Below are positions 1-11,078 of a stretch of 34,532 bases of DNA, in pieces (the first letter of the stretch is position 1; each line of letters starts with the position of its first letter). The DNA comes from Streptomycetaceae bacterium (GTDB taxonomy: Bacteria > Actinomycetota > Actinomycetes > Nanopelagicales > Nanopelagicaceae): NCBI GenBank assembly GCA_007280125.1, contig QYPT01000012.1, positions 1-34,532 on the forward strand. The letters run 5' to 3'. The notes under the pieces are model-generated. The model had not been told where the DNA came from. It was given only the letters and a program-made list of their open reading frames with translations, and did no database searches. The translations under genes and the position numbers were made by a program.

Positions 1-32
1 CCCATGCGCATTAAACGTATTTTTGTAGCCAA
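1..32 (-). CDS. rpsP: 30S ribosomal protein S16, N-terminal fragment truncated by the window edge
   Basis: Minus-strand reading from a TTG at 32..30 gives (M)ATKIRLMRMG, matching the S16 N-terminus; AGGAG (rc of 42..46) lies upstream; rpsP commonly lies downstream of ffh in Actinobacteria. Confidence 0.65.
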   Translation of the reverse strand, partial: MATKIRLMRM

Positions 33-142
33 GTGCGTGTGCTCCTATAAGTAATGGGTGAACATGAATGTCAGGGGGTAGAGGGCCCCGAACAGGTTCG
101 TAATTCTGCCATCTAGGGGTGAAAAGGCGAAATTGAGGCCTC

Positions 143-1606
143 CTAGCTGCTCTCTTCTTGAGCTCGTTTTGCCGGGTTGCCAGACTTGGATTTCTTCTTC
201 TGGATGACCTTTGCGCCAGGACGAGGCATACCGGCGCCCATACCGGCGCCCATACCGGCCATAGAAGGAGGCAATCCTTGAGGCGTGCCACCATTTCGCA
301 TCTGTCGCATCATCTTCTGGGCCTGGGTAAATCGCTCCACGAGTGAATTCACTTCTTTAACGGTGCGCCCTGCCCCATTGGCAATTCGAATACGTCGTGA
401 GCCATTGAGAATCTTAGGATCTCGGCGTTCGGTCGGTGTCATTGATTGAACGATTGCCTGCGTACGAGTGATTTCACCTTCATCAAAGTTTTCGATCTGC
501 TTCTTCATTGCGCCTGCACCGGGGAGCATTGAGAGCATCTTGGACATTGATCCCATCTTGGACATCGCCTGCAGTTGCTCGAGAAAATCCTCAAGAGTGA
601 AATCTTCACCACTGGCAAATTTACTTTCAAGTTTGGCTGAAGATTCAGGATCAAAGGCCTTCTTTGCTTGTTCGGCCAACGTTGCAACATCGCCCATTCC
701 AAGAATGCGAGAAGCCATACGCTCTGGATAGAAAATATCAAAGTCGGTGATTTTTTCGCCGGTTGATGTAAACATGATGGGGCGTTGCGTCATGTGAGCA
801 ATCGATAGCGCTGCTCCACCTCGGGCATCGCCATCCATTTTTGTCAGGACTACCCCGTCGAAACCAACACCATCAAGGAACGCTTGCGCCGTGCGCACTG
901 CATCTTGACCAATCATCGCGTCTACTACAAAAAGGATTTCAGTTGGATTGATTGCATCGCGAATTGCGATCGCCTCATTCATGAGCGTTGCATCAACGCC
1001 CAATCGGCCCGCAGTATCAACGATGACAATGTTGTGAAGCTTTGCTTTTGCAAAAGCAACGCCCTCTTTAGCGACCTTTACAGCATCGCCAACTCCGTTG
1101 CCAGGTTGGGGTGCAAATACTGGAACTCCAACGCCTTCGCCGACGACCTGTAGCTGAGTAACAGCATTTGGTCGCTGCAAGTCAGAGGCTACAAGTATTG
1201 GAGTGTTACCTTGGTCTGCAAAATACTTTGCCAATTTTCCAGCAAGAGTTGTCTTACCCGCACCTTGTAATCCAGCAAGCATGATGATGGTGGGTGGTTG
1301 TTTTGCAAGACGAACTCTGCGTGCATTGCCGCCGAGAATTTCGGTCAGCGCTGCATTGATAATTTCAAATATTGCCTGTGCTTGGTTGGAGCCAGACTGG
1401 ACAGTGGCAAGGGCGTCTATCGAACGTCCACGAACTATCTCAATAAATTCAGTAACAACTGGGAGGGCAACATCTGCCTCAAGGAGGGCTTCATGAATCT
1501 CAACGAGGGCGCTTTCCACGTCGGCTTTGGAAATCTTGCCACGAGAGCGCAGCGACCCAAGTACTCCGCCAAGTTTGGATGTTAATGAATCGAACATAGA
1601 CGCCAA
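143..1606 (-). CDS. ffh: Signal recognition particle protein Ffh (SRP54 GTPase)
   Basis: 487 aa ORF with GLQGAGKTT P-loop, DTAGRLGVD, TKMDGDARGGAALS and a Met-rich M domain (MSKMGSMSKMLSMLPG). Confidence 0.98.
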   Translation of the reverse strand: MASMFDSLTSKLGGVLGSLRSRGKISKADVESALVEIHEALLEADVALPVVTEFIEIVRGRSIDALATVQSGSNQAQAIFEIINAALTEILGGNARRVRLAKQPPTIIMLAGLQGAGKTTLAGKLAKYFADQGNTPILVASDLQRPNAVTQLQVVGEGVGVPVFAPQPGNGVGDAVKVAKEGVAFAKAKLHNIVIVDTAGRLGVDATLMNEAIAIRDAINPTEILFVVDAMIGQDAVRTAQAFLDGVGFDGVVLTKMDGDARGGAALSIAHMTQRPIMFTSTGEKITDFDIFYPERMASRILGMGDVATLAEQAKKAFDPESSAKLESKFASGEDFTLEDFLEQLQAMSKMGSMSKMLSMLPGAGAMKKQIENFDEGEITRTQAIVQSMTPTERRDPKILNGSRRIRIANGAGRTVKEVNSLVERFTQAQKMMRQMRNGGTPQGLPPSMAGMGAGMGAGMPRPGAKVIQKKKSKSGNPAKRAQEESS

Positions 1607-1608
1607 TC

Positions 1609-3897
1609 CTATCGGAGCATTTCGCGCAGGCGTCCCACCACTTCATCAGCCCGTTCCCTGGTTAATGGTCCCCCGGCAATCTCAGTTACATACAAGGTAT
1701 CAATCGCCTCTGCCCCCAAAGTAGTCACGATGGCAGATCGAATATCTACGCGACAGCGCGTTACGGCATCACCAATGCGAAAAAGTAGGCCCGGCATATC
1801 GTGACTTCGCACTTCCAAAACAGTCGAATCCGTTGATGCGCTTGTGAAGACCTCTACTTCAAGAGGTGGAACTGGGATTGTTGGCCGTTTCGCATAGGCG
1901 GCAATACGCGCTTGTATTTGTTTTTCTAGATCAGATTGATCAATGAGTGCGGAGTCGATAGCTTCATGCAATTTCTCTGCAGTTGGAATGGGTGCATGAG
2001 GATCTAGATTTACAATCCATTCCATCACAGCAGAGGCACCATGGGATCGAGTTCTGGCTGAGCGAACATCTAATCTGGCCACATGTAATACGCCAGCAAC
2101 GATGGATAAGAGCCCTGGTTTATCTGGTGCAATGATTTCTATAGCGTAATCGCTCTCGCGCACCGTGACAGCAACTCGAAGTGCGGCAACTTCAGCAAAT
2201 GCCCGCTGTTGTGCATCTAGTTCTGGTTGTTGTGCAAGTGTTGTCCCAGTCATTGCCGCCCGCACACGTCGAACCAAATCTGCAACAAGGGTTGCCTTCC
2301 ATGTACTCCAAGCACCACTACCTGTTGCTTCGCCATCTGCAATGCTTAAAGCATGCAATAGTTCAAGAGTGTCAATATTTGGAATCGCCGCCAAGACCGA
2401 ATCAATAGTGGCAGGATCATTGAGGTCTCGACGAGTAGCTGTTGCTGCCAAGAGAAGATGGTTTTGAACTAAGAGCGTTAACGTATGTGCATCCTCGTCA
2501 TTAAAACCAATACGCAAAGCCAATGGCTTTATCAGACGAGAACCACGTACCGAGTGATCCTCTGATGAGCCTTTCCCAATGTCGTGGAAGAGAGCGGCAA
2601 TAAGTAGTAAGTCTGGCCGATGCACTCGTCGAGTAAGCGCTGCAGCATGAACAGCAGTTTCCACCATATGTCGATCTACCGTGTGGCGATGCAAAACATT
2701 GCGTTGAGGCAAAGATCGCACCGGCGCCCACTCAGGAAGCCATGCTGTGATGATTTCTTCTTGATCTAAAGCTTCCCACACCTTCACCATCGCATTGCCT
2801 GCGCCAATGAGCGCAACAAGATTTTCGCGGGCCTCTCGTGGCCAAGGATTGGGAAGGAGATCTGCGCCATCCTTTATTGATTGCGCTAAATCAACACATG
2901 AATCCGGTGAAAGTGGAAGTCCGATTTGTGCTGCATTTGATGCTGCACGCAATCCTAAAACCGGGTCATGAGAATCAAAAGCATCTGCGTTAATCACTAC
3001 CTCCTGATGCACAACGCTTATGCCACGCGCTAGTGAAGTATTTTTAGAGCGATGCAAAATCCGACCAAGACCATCTTTGACTCTGTGATCTAAGCGATGC
3101 CATGTCAATTGCATTAAATAATCAATATCTCGAGCAGACTGCGCCACATCACTCATGAGCGCATCAGCATCGGAATAGCCCAGATCGAGGGCTACTTTGT
3201 CTTGTTCTTGAAAAAGTAATCGATCGCGGGATTTACCACTATGTCCATGAAGTGCTTCGCGAATATTGCTAAGGATTGATTCAGCTTTGCTAATGCGCTC
3301 CAGCGAAACATCTACTGCGCCAGAAAGAGCAATAGCACGCAGGGCGCTGATATCTCGCAGGCCACCTCGGGCCTCTTTCAAATCGGGTTCTAATAAATAG
3401 GCCAACTCTCCCGCTCGCGCATGACGGTGCATCATGCTCTCTCGCAACAGTGGCAAACGCTTGCGTGAATCTTTTCGCCAGTCATCGATCGAATCACTTT
3501 GCACAGATGCCACCAGATTCGGATCCCCGCAAACAAGGCGGATATCAAGAAGTCCCATCGCAACTTTTATATCCTCGCGAGCAGCTTCACGTGTCTCACT
3601 TCGAGTACGCACAGAATGATCAACGCTCCGCGGAATATCTGGACTTGACGTTGTTCCATCCCAAATCGGGTATAGAAGAGTATTAACAAATGCCAATAAA
3701 TCATCGGGCGTAAATTGCCCAGAATGCAAAAGAAGAATATCTAAATCTGATCCGGGAGATAACTCGCCGCGGCCGTACCCTCCGACCGCGGCGAGTGCTA
3801 TCCCATTAACTGATCGGTTATTTAGTGCAGAAAGAAAGAGACTGGATAGTTCGCGATCGCTCACGTTCGATCGCGCTCTTCGCTCTCGCGTTCCCAC
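1609..3897 (-). CDS. glnD: PII uridylyl/adenylyltransferase GlnD
   Basis: 762 aa; nucleotidyltransferase motif GGYGRGELSPGSDLDILLL, HD motif ALFHDIGKGSSEDHS, two C-terminal ACT domains; adjacent to glnB/amt. GTG start. Confidence 0.95.
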   Translation of the reverse strand: MGTRERRARSNVSDRELSSLFLSALNNRSVNGIALAAVGGYGRGELSPGSDLDILLLHSGQFTPDDLLAFVNTLLYPIWDGTTSSPDIPRSVDHSVRTRSETREAAREDIKVAMGLLDIRLVCGDPNLVASVQSDSIDDWRKDSRKRLPLLRESMMHRHARAGELAYLLEPDLKEARGGLRDISALRAIALSGAVDVSLERISKAESILSNIREALHGHSGKSRDRLLFQEQDKVALDLGYSDADALMSDVAQSARDIDYLMQLTWHRLDHRVKDGLGRILHRSKNTSLARGISVVHQEVVINADAFDSHDPVLGLRAASNAAQIGLPLSPDSCVDLAQSIKDGADLLPNPWPREARENLVALIGAGNAMVKVWEALDQEEIITAWLPEWAPVRSLPQRNVLHRHTVDRHMVETAVHAAALTRRVHRPDLLLIAALFHDIGKGSSEDHSVRGSRLIKPLALRIGFNDEDAHTLTLLVQNHLLLAATATRRDLNDPATIDSVLAAIPNIDTLELLHALSIADGEATGSGAWSTWKATLVADLVRRVRAAMTGTTLAQQPELDAQQRAFAEVAALRVAVTVRESDYAIEIIAPDKPGLLSIVAGVLHVARLDVRSARTRSHGASAVMEWIVNLDPHAPIPTAEKLHEAIDSALIDQSDLEKQIQARIAAYAKRPTIPVPPLEVEVFTSASTDSTVLEVRSHDMPGLLFRIGDAVTRCRVDIRSAIVTTLGAEAIDTLYVTEIAGGPLTRERADEVVGRLREMLR

Positions 3898-3942
3898 CTT
3901 AAATCACCGAGTGCATTGAATTATTGATCGTGTGAGGAGGAG

Positions 3943-5582
<1,640 letters not shown>

Positions 5583-5666
5583 ATTTCACGCGATTTCTCT
5601 CGATCTACTCGCCGTTGAGATGGGCACAAATATGGACCACGCGCATTAAATAAAAAGGCGAGTTAT

Positions 5667-5682
5667 GTTACAAGCGAGTTAC
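5667..5682 (-). promoter_or_regulatory. Putative GlnR-type box upstream of amt (GTAAC-N6-GTAAC on the minus strand)
   Basis: Plus strand GTTAC aagcga GTTAC, directly preceded by GTTAT (5662..5666); matches the spacing of the actinobacterial GlnR GTnAC-N6-GnAAC pattern. Confidence 0.45.
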
Positions 5683-6515
5683 AAAAGCCCCTGGATGTAA
5701 ATTTCAGGATCAAATGGAGCGAAATCTTTAGCGGACTCCCCCGTGCCGAGGAATTTTATGGGGATATCCAGGCTTTCCTCAATCGCTAATGCGATTCCTC
5801 CGCGGGCGCTTCCATCAATTTTTGTAAGTATGAGCCCAGTGACTTCGACGCTCTCTGCAAAGATTTTTGCCTGCATCAATCCATTCTGCCCAGTTGTCGC
5901 ATCAATTACCAAAAGAACTTCCTGCACGGGGGCAATCTTTTCAACAACCCGTCGAACTTTTCCAAGCTCTGCCATTAAGTCGTTCTTGTTGTGCAATCGT
6001 CCAGCGGTATCGATTACAAGGTAATCGACATTTCGCGCAACGGCTTGTTGCGTCGCATCAAATGCAACTGATGCGGGATCGGCATTTGCTGCGCCGTGTA
6101 TGACATCAATTTCTAATCTTTCGCCCCATGTTTGCAATTGATCAACTGCAGCCGCCCGGAATGTATCGGCCGCCGCAAGGAGAACCTGAGAATCCTCTCG
6201 TGCTAACGCTGCTGCCATTTTTGCTGCCGACGTTGTTTTGCCCGTCCCGTTGACGCCAACAATGAGAATCACTGTCGGGCCGGTAAGAGCTCTGGCAATC
6301 TCTCGCGATTTCTTGGAGAGTGCGCCATGCAGTGCTGCAACAATTGCCGATTCTGCATTCTCTGCTTTTGCCGATCTCGCTGCTTCAACTATTCTCGACG
6401 AAAGTTTTGCGCCAAGATCAGCTTCCAGAAGTGCAACCTCTAACTCATCCCAGTCTGCGGCACTGGCATGAGCAGTGCCTTTGATCTTTGATAGTAATTT
6501 TCCGAAAAGACCCAT
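5679..6515 (-). CDS. ftsY: SRP receptor GTPase FtsY (NG domain only)
   Basis: 278 aa; GVNGTGKTTSAAKMA, DTAGRLHNKNDLMAEL, TKIDGSARGG; starts almost directly at the N domain. Confidence 0.96.
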   Translation of the reverse strand: MGLFGKLLSKIKGTAHASAADWDELEVALLEADLGAKLSSRIVEAARSAKAENAESAIVAALHGALSKKSREIARALTGPTVILIVGVNGTGKTTSAAKMAAALAREDSQVLLAAADTFRAAAVDQLQTWGERLEIDVIHGAANADPASVAFDATQQAVARNVDYLVIDTAGRLHNKNDLMAELGKVRRVVEKIAPVQEVLLVIDATTGQNGLMQAKIFAESVEVTGLILTKIDGSARGGIALAIEESLDIPIKFLGTGESAKDFAPFDPEIYIQGLL

Positions 6516-6536
6516 GCTAATTAGGCCCGAACTTCG

Positions 6537-9500
6537 TTATTCGTTGTTAGTCTCGCGAAGGCGCTGTGAAATAACTTCAGTCACGCCATCACCGCGCATA
6601 GTCACTCCATAGAGTGCATCAGCGATTTCCATCGTACGTTTTTGGTGAGTGATGATAATCAACTGTGAATTCTCACGTAGCTCTTCAAGAATTCCTAATA
6701 GTCGTCCAAGGTTTACATCATCGAGGGCGGCTTCAACTTCATCGAGAACATAGAAAGGACTTGGTCGTGATTTGAAAATAGCGACAAGTAGAGCGATCGC
6801 CGTAAGAGATTTCTCTCCTCCAGAAAGAAGTGAAAGGCGCTTAATACGCTTTCCTGGTGGCCTTGCTTCTACATCAACACCCGAATTAATCGGATCATCT
6901 GGCTCAGTGAGGATTAAGCGACCATCTCCACCTGGGAAGAGGCGTGCAAAAATATCTTCAAAGTGACGAGCTGTTTCGACAAATGCATCCATAAAGATTT
7001 CCTGCACGCGATCATCAACCTCTTTAATGATGTCGAGCAAATCTTTCTTGGTGCGCTTGAGGTCCTCAAGTTGCTCAGCAAGGAAGCGCAGGCGCTCCTC
7101 AAGAGCCCCGTACTCTTCAAGTGCCAGCGGATTAATCTTTCCTAGAGTGGCAAGAGAGCGCTCTGTATTGTGGAGTCGCTTTTCTTGCTGGTCACGACGA
7201 TAAGGAATCAGTTCTGTAGCAACAATTTGTCCATCTTCGGTCTCCATAAATGTTGGAACATCATTCTCTGGACCGTACTCGGCAATAAGCGTTGCAATGT
7301 CGATTCCAAGTTCCTCAACGGCTTTAAGCTCGAGGGCTTCAATGCGCATTCTTTGTTCTGCGCGGGCAATTTCATCTTGGTGAACAATGGAGGTGAGTTG
7401 TTCCATCTCAACTGATAATTCGCGAGCACGAGCTCGAACAGTAAGTGTTTCTCCTTCACGCGCTGCGCGAGCTTCTTCTAAGCGACCACGTTCGGTTGCA
7501 GCTTTAGCAATCGAACGTTCAATATGAATAAGGGCCTCATAGGCAGATTCGGCAATCGCTTGAGAGACAACTGCACCTCGAGCACGTGCACCACGTCGGA
7601 CAACAGCACGCTCTGATGCTTCTCGTTCGGCAAGTGATGCATCCTCTAACGTCTTAGCTCTTGCCGCGAGTGAGTCAACCCGCTCTTCACTTGTGCGCAC
7701 GGCCAGGCGGGCTTCAACTTCAACACTTCGAGCAGTAGAAACTTGGGTACGAATTTCCTCAGCCGAAGAATGACTTGGTGGCTCAACATCACCATGGTGT
7801 TGCAATTGATTCTGAGCGATTTCAAGTTCACTTTCATCGCGAGTCTTAGCCGATGACGCTTCCTCAATGGATTTATTAAGGCGCTCTACTTCAGCACGAG
7901 CTGATTTCGCGTGCTGGCCAGCAACAGCCAATTGCTCTGTAAGGGCCGCGATACGCGCATCTGACTCATTAAGTTTACCTAGCGCGCCATCGTGATCACT
8001 TTGACGTGCATCCACTGTTGATTGCGCGGAAATAATTTCAAACTTCAAGCGATCACACACATGCCCGATATCGGTAACCTTTTGAGTCAAATCATCTATC
8101 AAGGCTTTGATCTCAATCAGCGACGCTGCAGATTTTGATCCACCTCGTGCACGCGATTGCGTAAAGACATCGCCTTCTTGTGTAACAACAGTTAAATGAG
8201 AGTGCTCACGAATAATGCGCTCGGCTGATCGTGCATCAGATGCGACGACGGTTGTAGAGAGCAACTCTTGCAACAGTGCATCAATCTGCGATGAGCGCAT
8301 ATGCGAAGTGAGTGGCGTTAGACCAGACGGGATTGTTCCAGAATTGACACGAGTGCCAGGTGCAAGAACGAGAAGGTCTGCTTGACCTAAATTTTCTGAA
8401 CGAAGCGTGGTGAGGGCGGTTACTGCGGCTGAAAGGTCTTGAACGACAATTGCATCGGCAAGTGAGCCCAAAGCAGCCGCTGCTGCGCTTTCCCATCCTG
8501 CATCAATACTGACAAGAGAGGCAATGCTTCCTAGAATCTGTAACCCTCGTGAATCATTGAGTAGTGCTGCGGCGCCATCGCGAGTTTGTGAGGTGAGGCG
8601 CATTGCTTCTAATTTTGATTCACTGGCATTGCGTTCACGATCTGCTGCGCGTTCTTTATCAATTAACTCACTCAGTGTTGCCTTTGCACTCTCTAGCGCT
8701 TTCTTGGCATTTTCAAATTGTGAATCTAAGCCGAGTTCGCCTGAATCAGCTGTAGATATTTCTGATTCATAGAGTGCGTATTCACGCTGGGCGTTATCAG
8801 CACGAGTTTGAGCTTCGTCACGAGCTTTAGTAAGTCGGCTTATTTCTTCAGAGATTGCACTCAGTCGCGCAGCAAGTGACTTGATATGTCCTTCTTGACG
8901 CGCCGTACCTTCGCGTTGATCGGCAAGTGCACGAAGAGCCGATGCAACTCGATCCTCTTCGTGTTTAAGATTTGCTTCAGCACTTGCCAATGAAGTTGTT
9001 GCTTCTTGCAAAAGAATCCGTGACTGAATAACGCCTTGGCGAAGTTCTGCTTCTTCTTGGCGAAGTATTGCAGCTTCGCGATCAAGACTCTCGGGATCGC
9101 GACCAGCAGTGCGAGCTTCTTCTGCTTCCTCTGCTAGAAAGCGCGAGCGCTCCTGAGCCAAACTTGCGGTACCGCGAAACTTCTCACGCAATGCGTTTAG
9201 TCGGTAATACGTTTCCTGTGCGGCAACTAATAATGGATTATCCGTGGCAGTTTGAGCATCAAGTTCGGTTTCACGGATTCGTGCACGATCTAAATCGGCT
9301 TCAACAATTGAACGACGCTCACGAAGAGCAGTCTCATCCGCAACTTCTGCAGTCACAGTCTTTGTTAGTGAAATCAGATCATCAGCCAGCAAGCGCAACT
9401 TTGCATCGCGAAGGTCTGCTTGAATTGTTGCCGCTTTCTTTGCAACCTCTGCTTGCTTACCCAATGGTCGCAGCTGACGGCGAAGTTCAACAGTGAGATC

Positions 9501-10076
9501 TTGTACGCGAGCCAAGTTAGCTTGCATGGAATCAAGTTTGCGAAGGGCCTTCTCTTTGCGCTTGCGATGCTTGAGCACGCCCGCTGCTTCTTCAATGAAT
9601 CCACGTCGCTCTTGTGGGTTGGCCATCAAGATTGCATCAAGTTGTCCCTGACCAACAATGACGTGCATTTCGCGACCAATGCCGCTGTCGCTTAGAAGCT
9701 CTTGAATATCAAGCAACCTGGAAGCGTCACCATTAATTTGATATTCGCTGGTGCCGTTACGGAAAAGTATGCGAGAAATAGTTACTTCGGTGTAATCAAT
9801 AGGGAGTGCGCCATCGGTGTTATCGATTGTTACTGAAACTTCAGCGCGTCCCAGTGGTGCGCGACCGCTGGTTCCGGCAAAGATAACGTCTTCCATTTTG
9901 CCGCCGCGAAGTGACTTCGCTCCCTGCTCGCCCATAACCCAACTCAGGGCGTCTACGACGTTTGATTTTCCGGAACCGTTAGGTCCGACCACGCAGGTAA
10001 TGCCCGGCTCTAGACGTAGCGTCGTAGATGAGGCAAAGGACTTGAAGCCCTTCAGCGTGATGCTCTTTAAATACAC
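6537..10076 (-). CDS. smc: Chromosome segregation protein SMC
   Basis: 1179 aa; Walker A GPNGSGKSNVVDALSWVMGEQG, coiled coil with hinge, signature LSLLSGGEKSLTAIALL, Walker B PFYVLDEVEAALDD. Confidence 0.98.
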   Translation of the reverse strand: MYLKSITLKGFKSFASSTTLRLEPGITCVVGPNGSGKSNVVDALSWVMGEQGAKSLRGGKMEDVIFAGTSGRAPLGRAEVSVTIDNTDGALPIDYTEVTISRILFRNGTSEYQINGDASRLLDIQELLSDSGIGREMHVIVGQGQLDAILMANPQERRGFIEEAAGVLKHRKRKEKALRKLDSMQANLARVQDLTVELRRQLRPLGKQAEVAKKAATIQADLRDAKLRLLADDLISLTKTVTAEVADETALRERRSIVEADLDRARIRETELDAQTATDNPLLVAAQETYYRLNALREKFRGTASLAQERSRFLAEEAEEARTAGRDPESLDREAAILRQEEAELRQGVIQSRILLQEATTSLASAEANLKHEEDRVASALRALADQREGTARQEGHIKSLAARLSAISEEISRLTKARDEAQTRADNAQREYALYESEISTADSGELGLDSQFENAKKALESAKATLSELIDKERAADRERNASESKLEAMRLTSQTRDGAAALLNDSRGLQILGSIASLVSIDAGWESAAAAALGSLADAIVVQDLSAAVTALTTLRSENLGQADLLVLAPGTRVNSGTIPSGLTPLTSHMRSSQIDALLQELLSTTVVASDARSAERIIREHSHLTVVTQEGDVFTQSRARGGSKSAASLIEIKALIDDLTQKVTDIGHVCDRLKFEIISAQSTVDARQSDHDGALGKLNESDARIAALTEQLAVAGQHAKSARAEVERLNKSIEEASSAKTRDESELEIAQNQLQHHGDVEPPSHSSAEEIRTQVSTARSVEVEARLAVRTSEERVDSLAARAKTLEDASLAEREASERAVVRRGARARGAVVSQAIAESAYEALIHIERSIAKAATERGRLEEARAAREGETLTVRARARELSVEMEQLTSIVHQDEIARAEQRMRIEALELKAVEELGIDIATLIAEYGPENDVPTFMETEDGQIVATELIPYRRDQQEKRLHNTERSLATLGKINPLALEEYGALEERLRFLAEQLEDLKRTKKDLLDIIKEVDDRVQEIFMDAFVETARHFEDIFARLFPGGDGRLILTEPDDPINSGVDVEARPPGKRIKRLSLLSGGEKSLTAIALLVAIFKSRPSPFYVLDEVEAALDDVNLGRLLGILEELRENSQLIIITHQKRTMEIADALYGVTMRGDGVTEVISQRLRETNNE

Positions 10077-10105
10077 GTGGCAAACCTACCCTAGCGACAT
10101 GCTCT

Positions 10106-10789
10106 TTAATTCGTTGCGGGCAGGCTCAAAATCTCATAAGCACGTCGGGCAGCCAGCTGCTCGGCTTCGCGCTTGCTTTTCCCATCTCCCTCGGCGATTG
10201 CCTCACCCGCAACCATGGCAACTGCGACAAAACTCTTATCGTGATCTGGCCCAGTCTCAGTAACGAGATATTCAGGGGCGCCTTTACCCTCGGCTGCGGC
10301 CAATTCTTGAAGGGCGCTCTTGCCATCGAGTCCTGCACCTTTTGCCATTGCATCTTCCAGTGTTGGGCCAATGAGAGTGCTCACAACTGATGAAGCGATC
10401 GCCATTCCTGATTCTAAATACACAGCGCCAATGAGCGCCTCTAGCGCATCAGCCAATAGTGAATTTTTATCTCTGCCACCTGTTACTTCTTCGCCTTTAC
10501 CCAGGCGCATATATTCACCGAGATTAAGAGTGCGGGCAATATCTGCAAGGGCGCGCATATTTACGATTCCAGAACGCAATGGAGATAATCGTGATTCATC
10601 AAGATCTGGATAGCGGCGATATAACTCTTCAGTGACAATCAAACCTAAAACAGAATCGCCAAGAAATTCAAGGCGCTCGTTTGTTTCTGTTGCACCTGAC
10701 TCATATGCATGAGAACGATGCGTCAACGCTAACTCGAGCAATTGCGGACTTATATCGACGCCTAGTGCTGTAGTGAGCGATGAATACAG
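10106..10789 (-). CDS. rnc: Ribonuclease III; the 5' end is probably upstream of the tracked TTG at 10741
   Basis: NERLEFLGDSVLGLIV RNase III signature and C-terminal dsRBD. The frame stays open upstream and encodes YSSLTTALGVDISPQLLELALTHRS; candidate CTG start at 10789 with GAGG upstream. The safe minimum is 10106..10741. Confidence 0.9.
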   Translation of the reverse strand: MYSSLTTALGVDISPQLLELALTHRSHAYESGATETNERLEFLGDSVLGLIVTEELYRRYPDLDESRLSPLRSGIVNMRALADIARTLNLGEYMRLGKGEEVTGGRDKNSLLADALEALIGAVYLESGMAIASSVVSTLIGPTLEDAMAKGAGLDGKSALQELAAAEGKGAPEYLVTETGPDHDKSFVAVAMVAGEAIAEGDGKSKREAEQLAARRAYEILSLPATN

Positions 10790-10790
10790 A

Positions 10791-10964
10791 TCAGACCTCG
10801 ATTACCTGACGACGGTTGTACATGCCGCATGTTGGGCAAGCAGTGTGTTGCAATTTTGGTTGCTGGCACTGTGGGCAGGCTGCAAGTGCTGCAGCAGTTG
10901 TCTTCCACTGGCTACGGCGGGAACGGGTCTTGGAGCGGGACATCTTTCGCTTTGGTACTGGCAC
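10791..10964 (-). CDS. rpmF: 50S ribosomal protein L32
   Basis: 57 codons from GTG: MPVPKRKMSRSKTRSRRSQWKTTAAALAACPQCQQPKLQHTACPTCGMYNRRQVIEV; L32 with CPQC...CPTCG zinc ribbon; absent from the supplied ORF track. Confidence 0.95.
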   Translation of the reverse strand: MPVPKRKMSRSKTRSRRSQWKTTAAALAACPQCQQPKLQHTACPTCGMYNRRQVIEV

Positions 10965-11078
10965 GATCGTTCCTCTTTCTTAGTGTTTCTTAGCGTTTCT
11001 TAGCGCTTCCGTCTAAAGCCCCAAACCCTGCGGGCAAGGGGTTCAGTATTCCCTATTTAGGCGAATTCTTGAAATCCG

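Noticed and set aside
221-260. 12-bp tandem repeat (cataccggcgcc) in ffh
   Set aside because: Encodes the GMGAGMGAGM tract in the flexible Met/Gly-rich C-terminus of Ffh; ordinary low complexity.
9068-9496. 142-aa plus-strand ORF within smc (and similar antisense ORFs such as 9817..10263, 27241..27657, 32948..33376, 33540..33971)
   Set aside because: Shadow ORFs opposite strongly conserved genes; no recognisable domain and no independent start signals.
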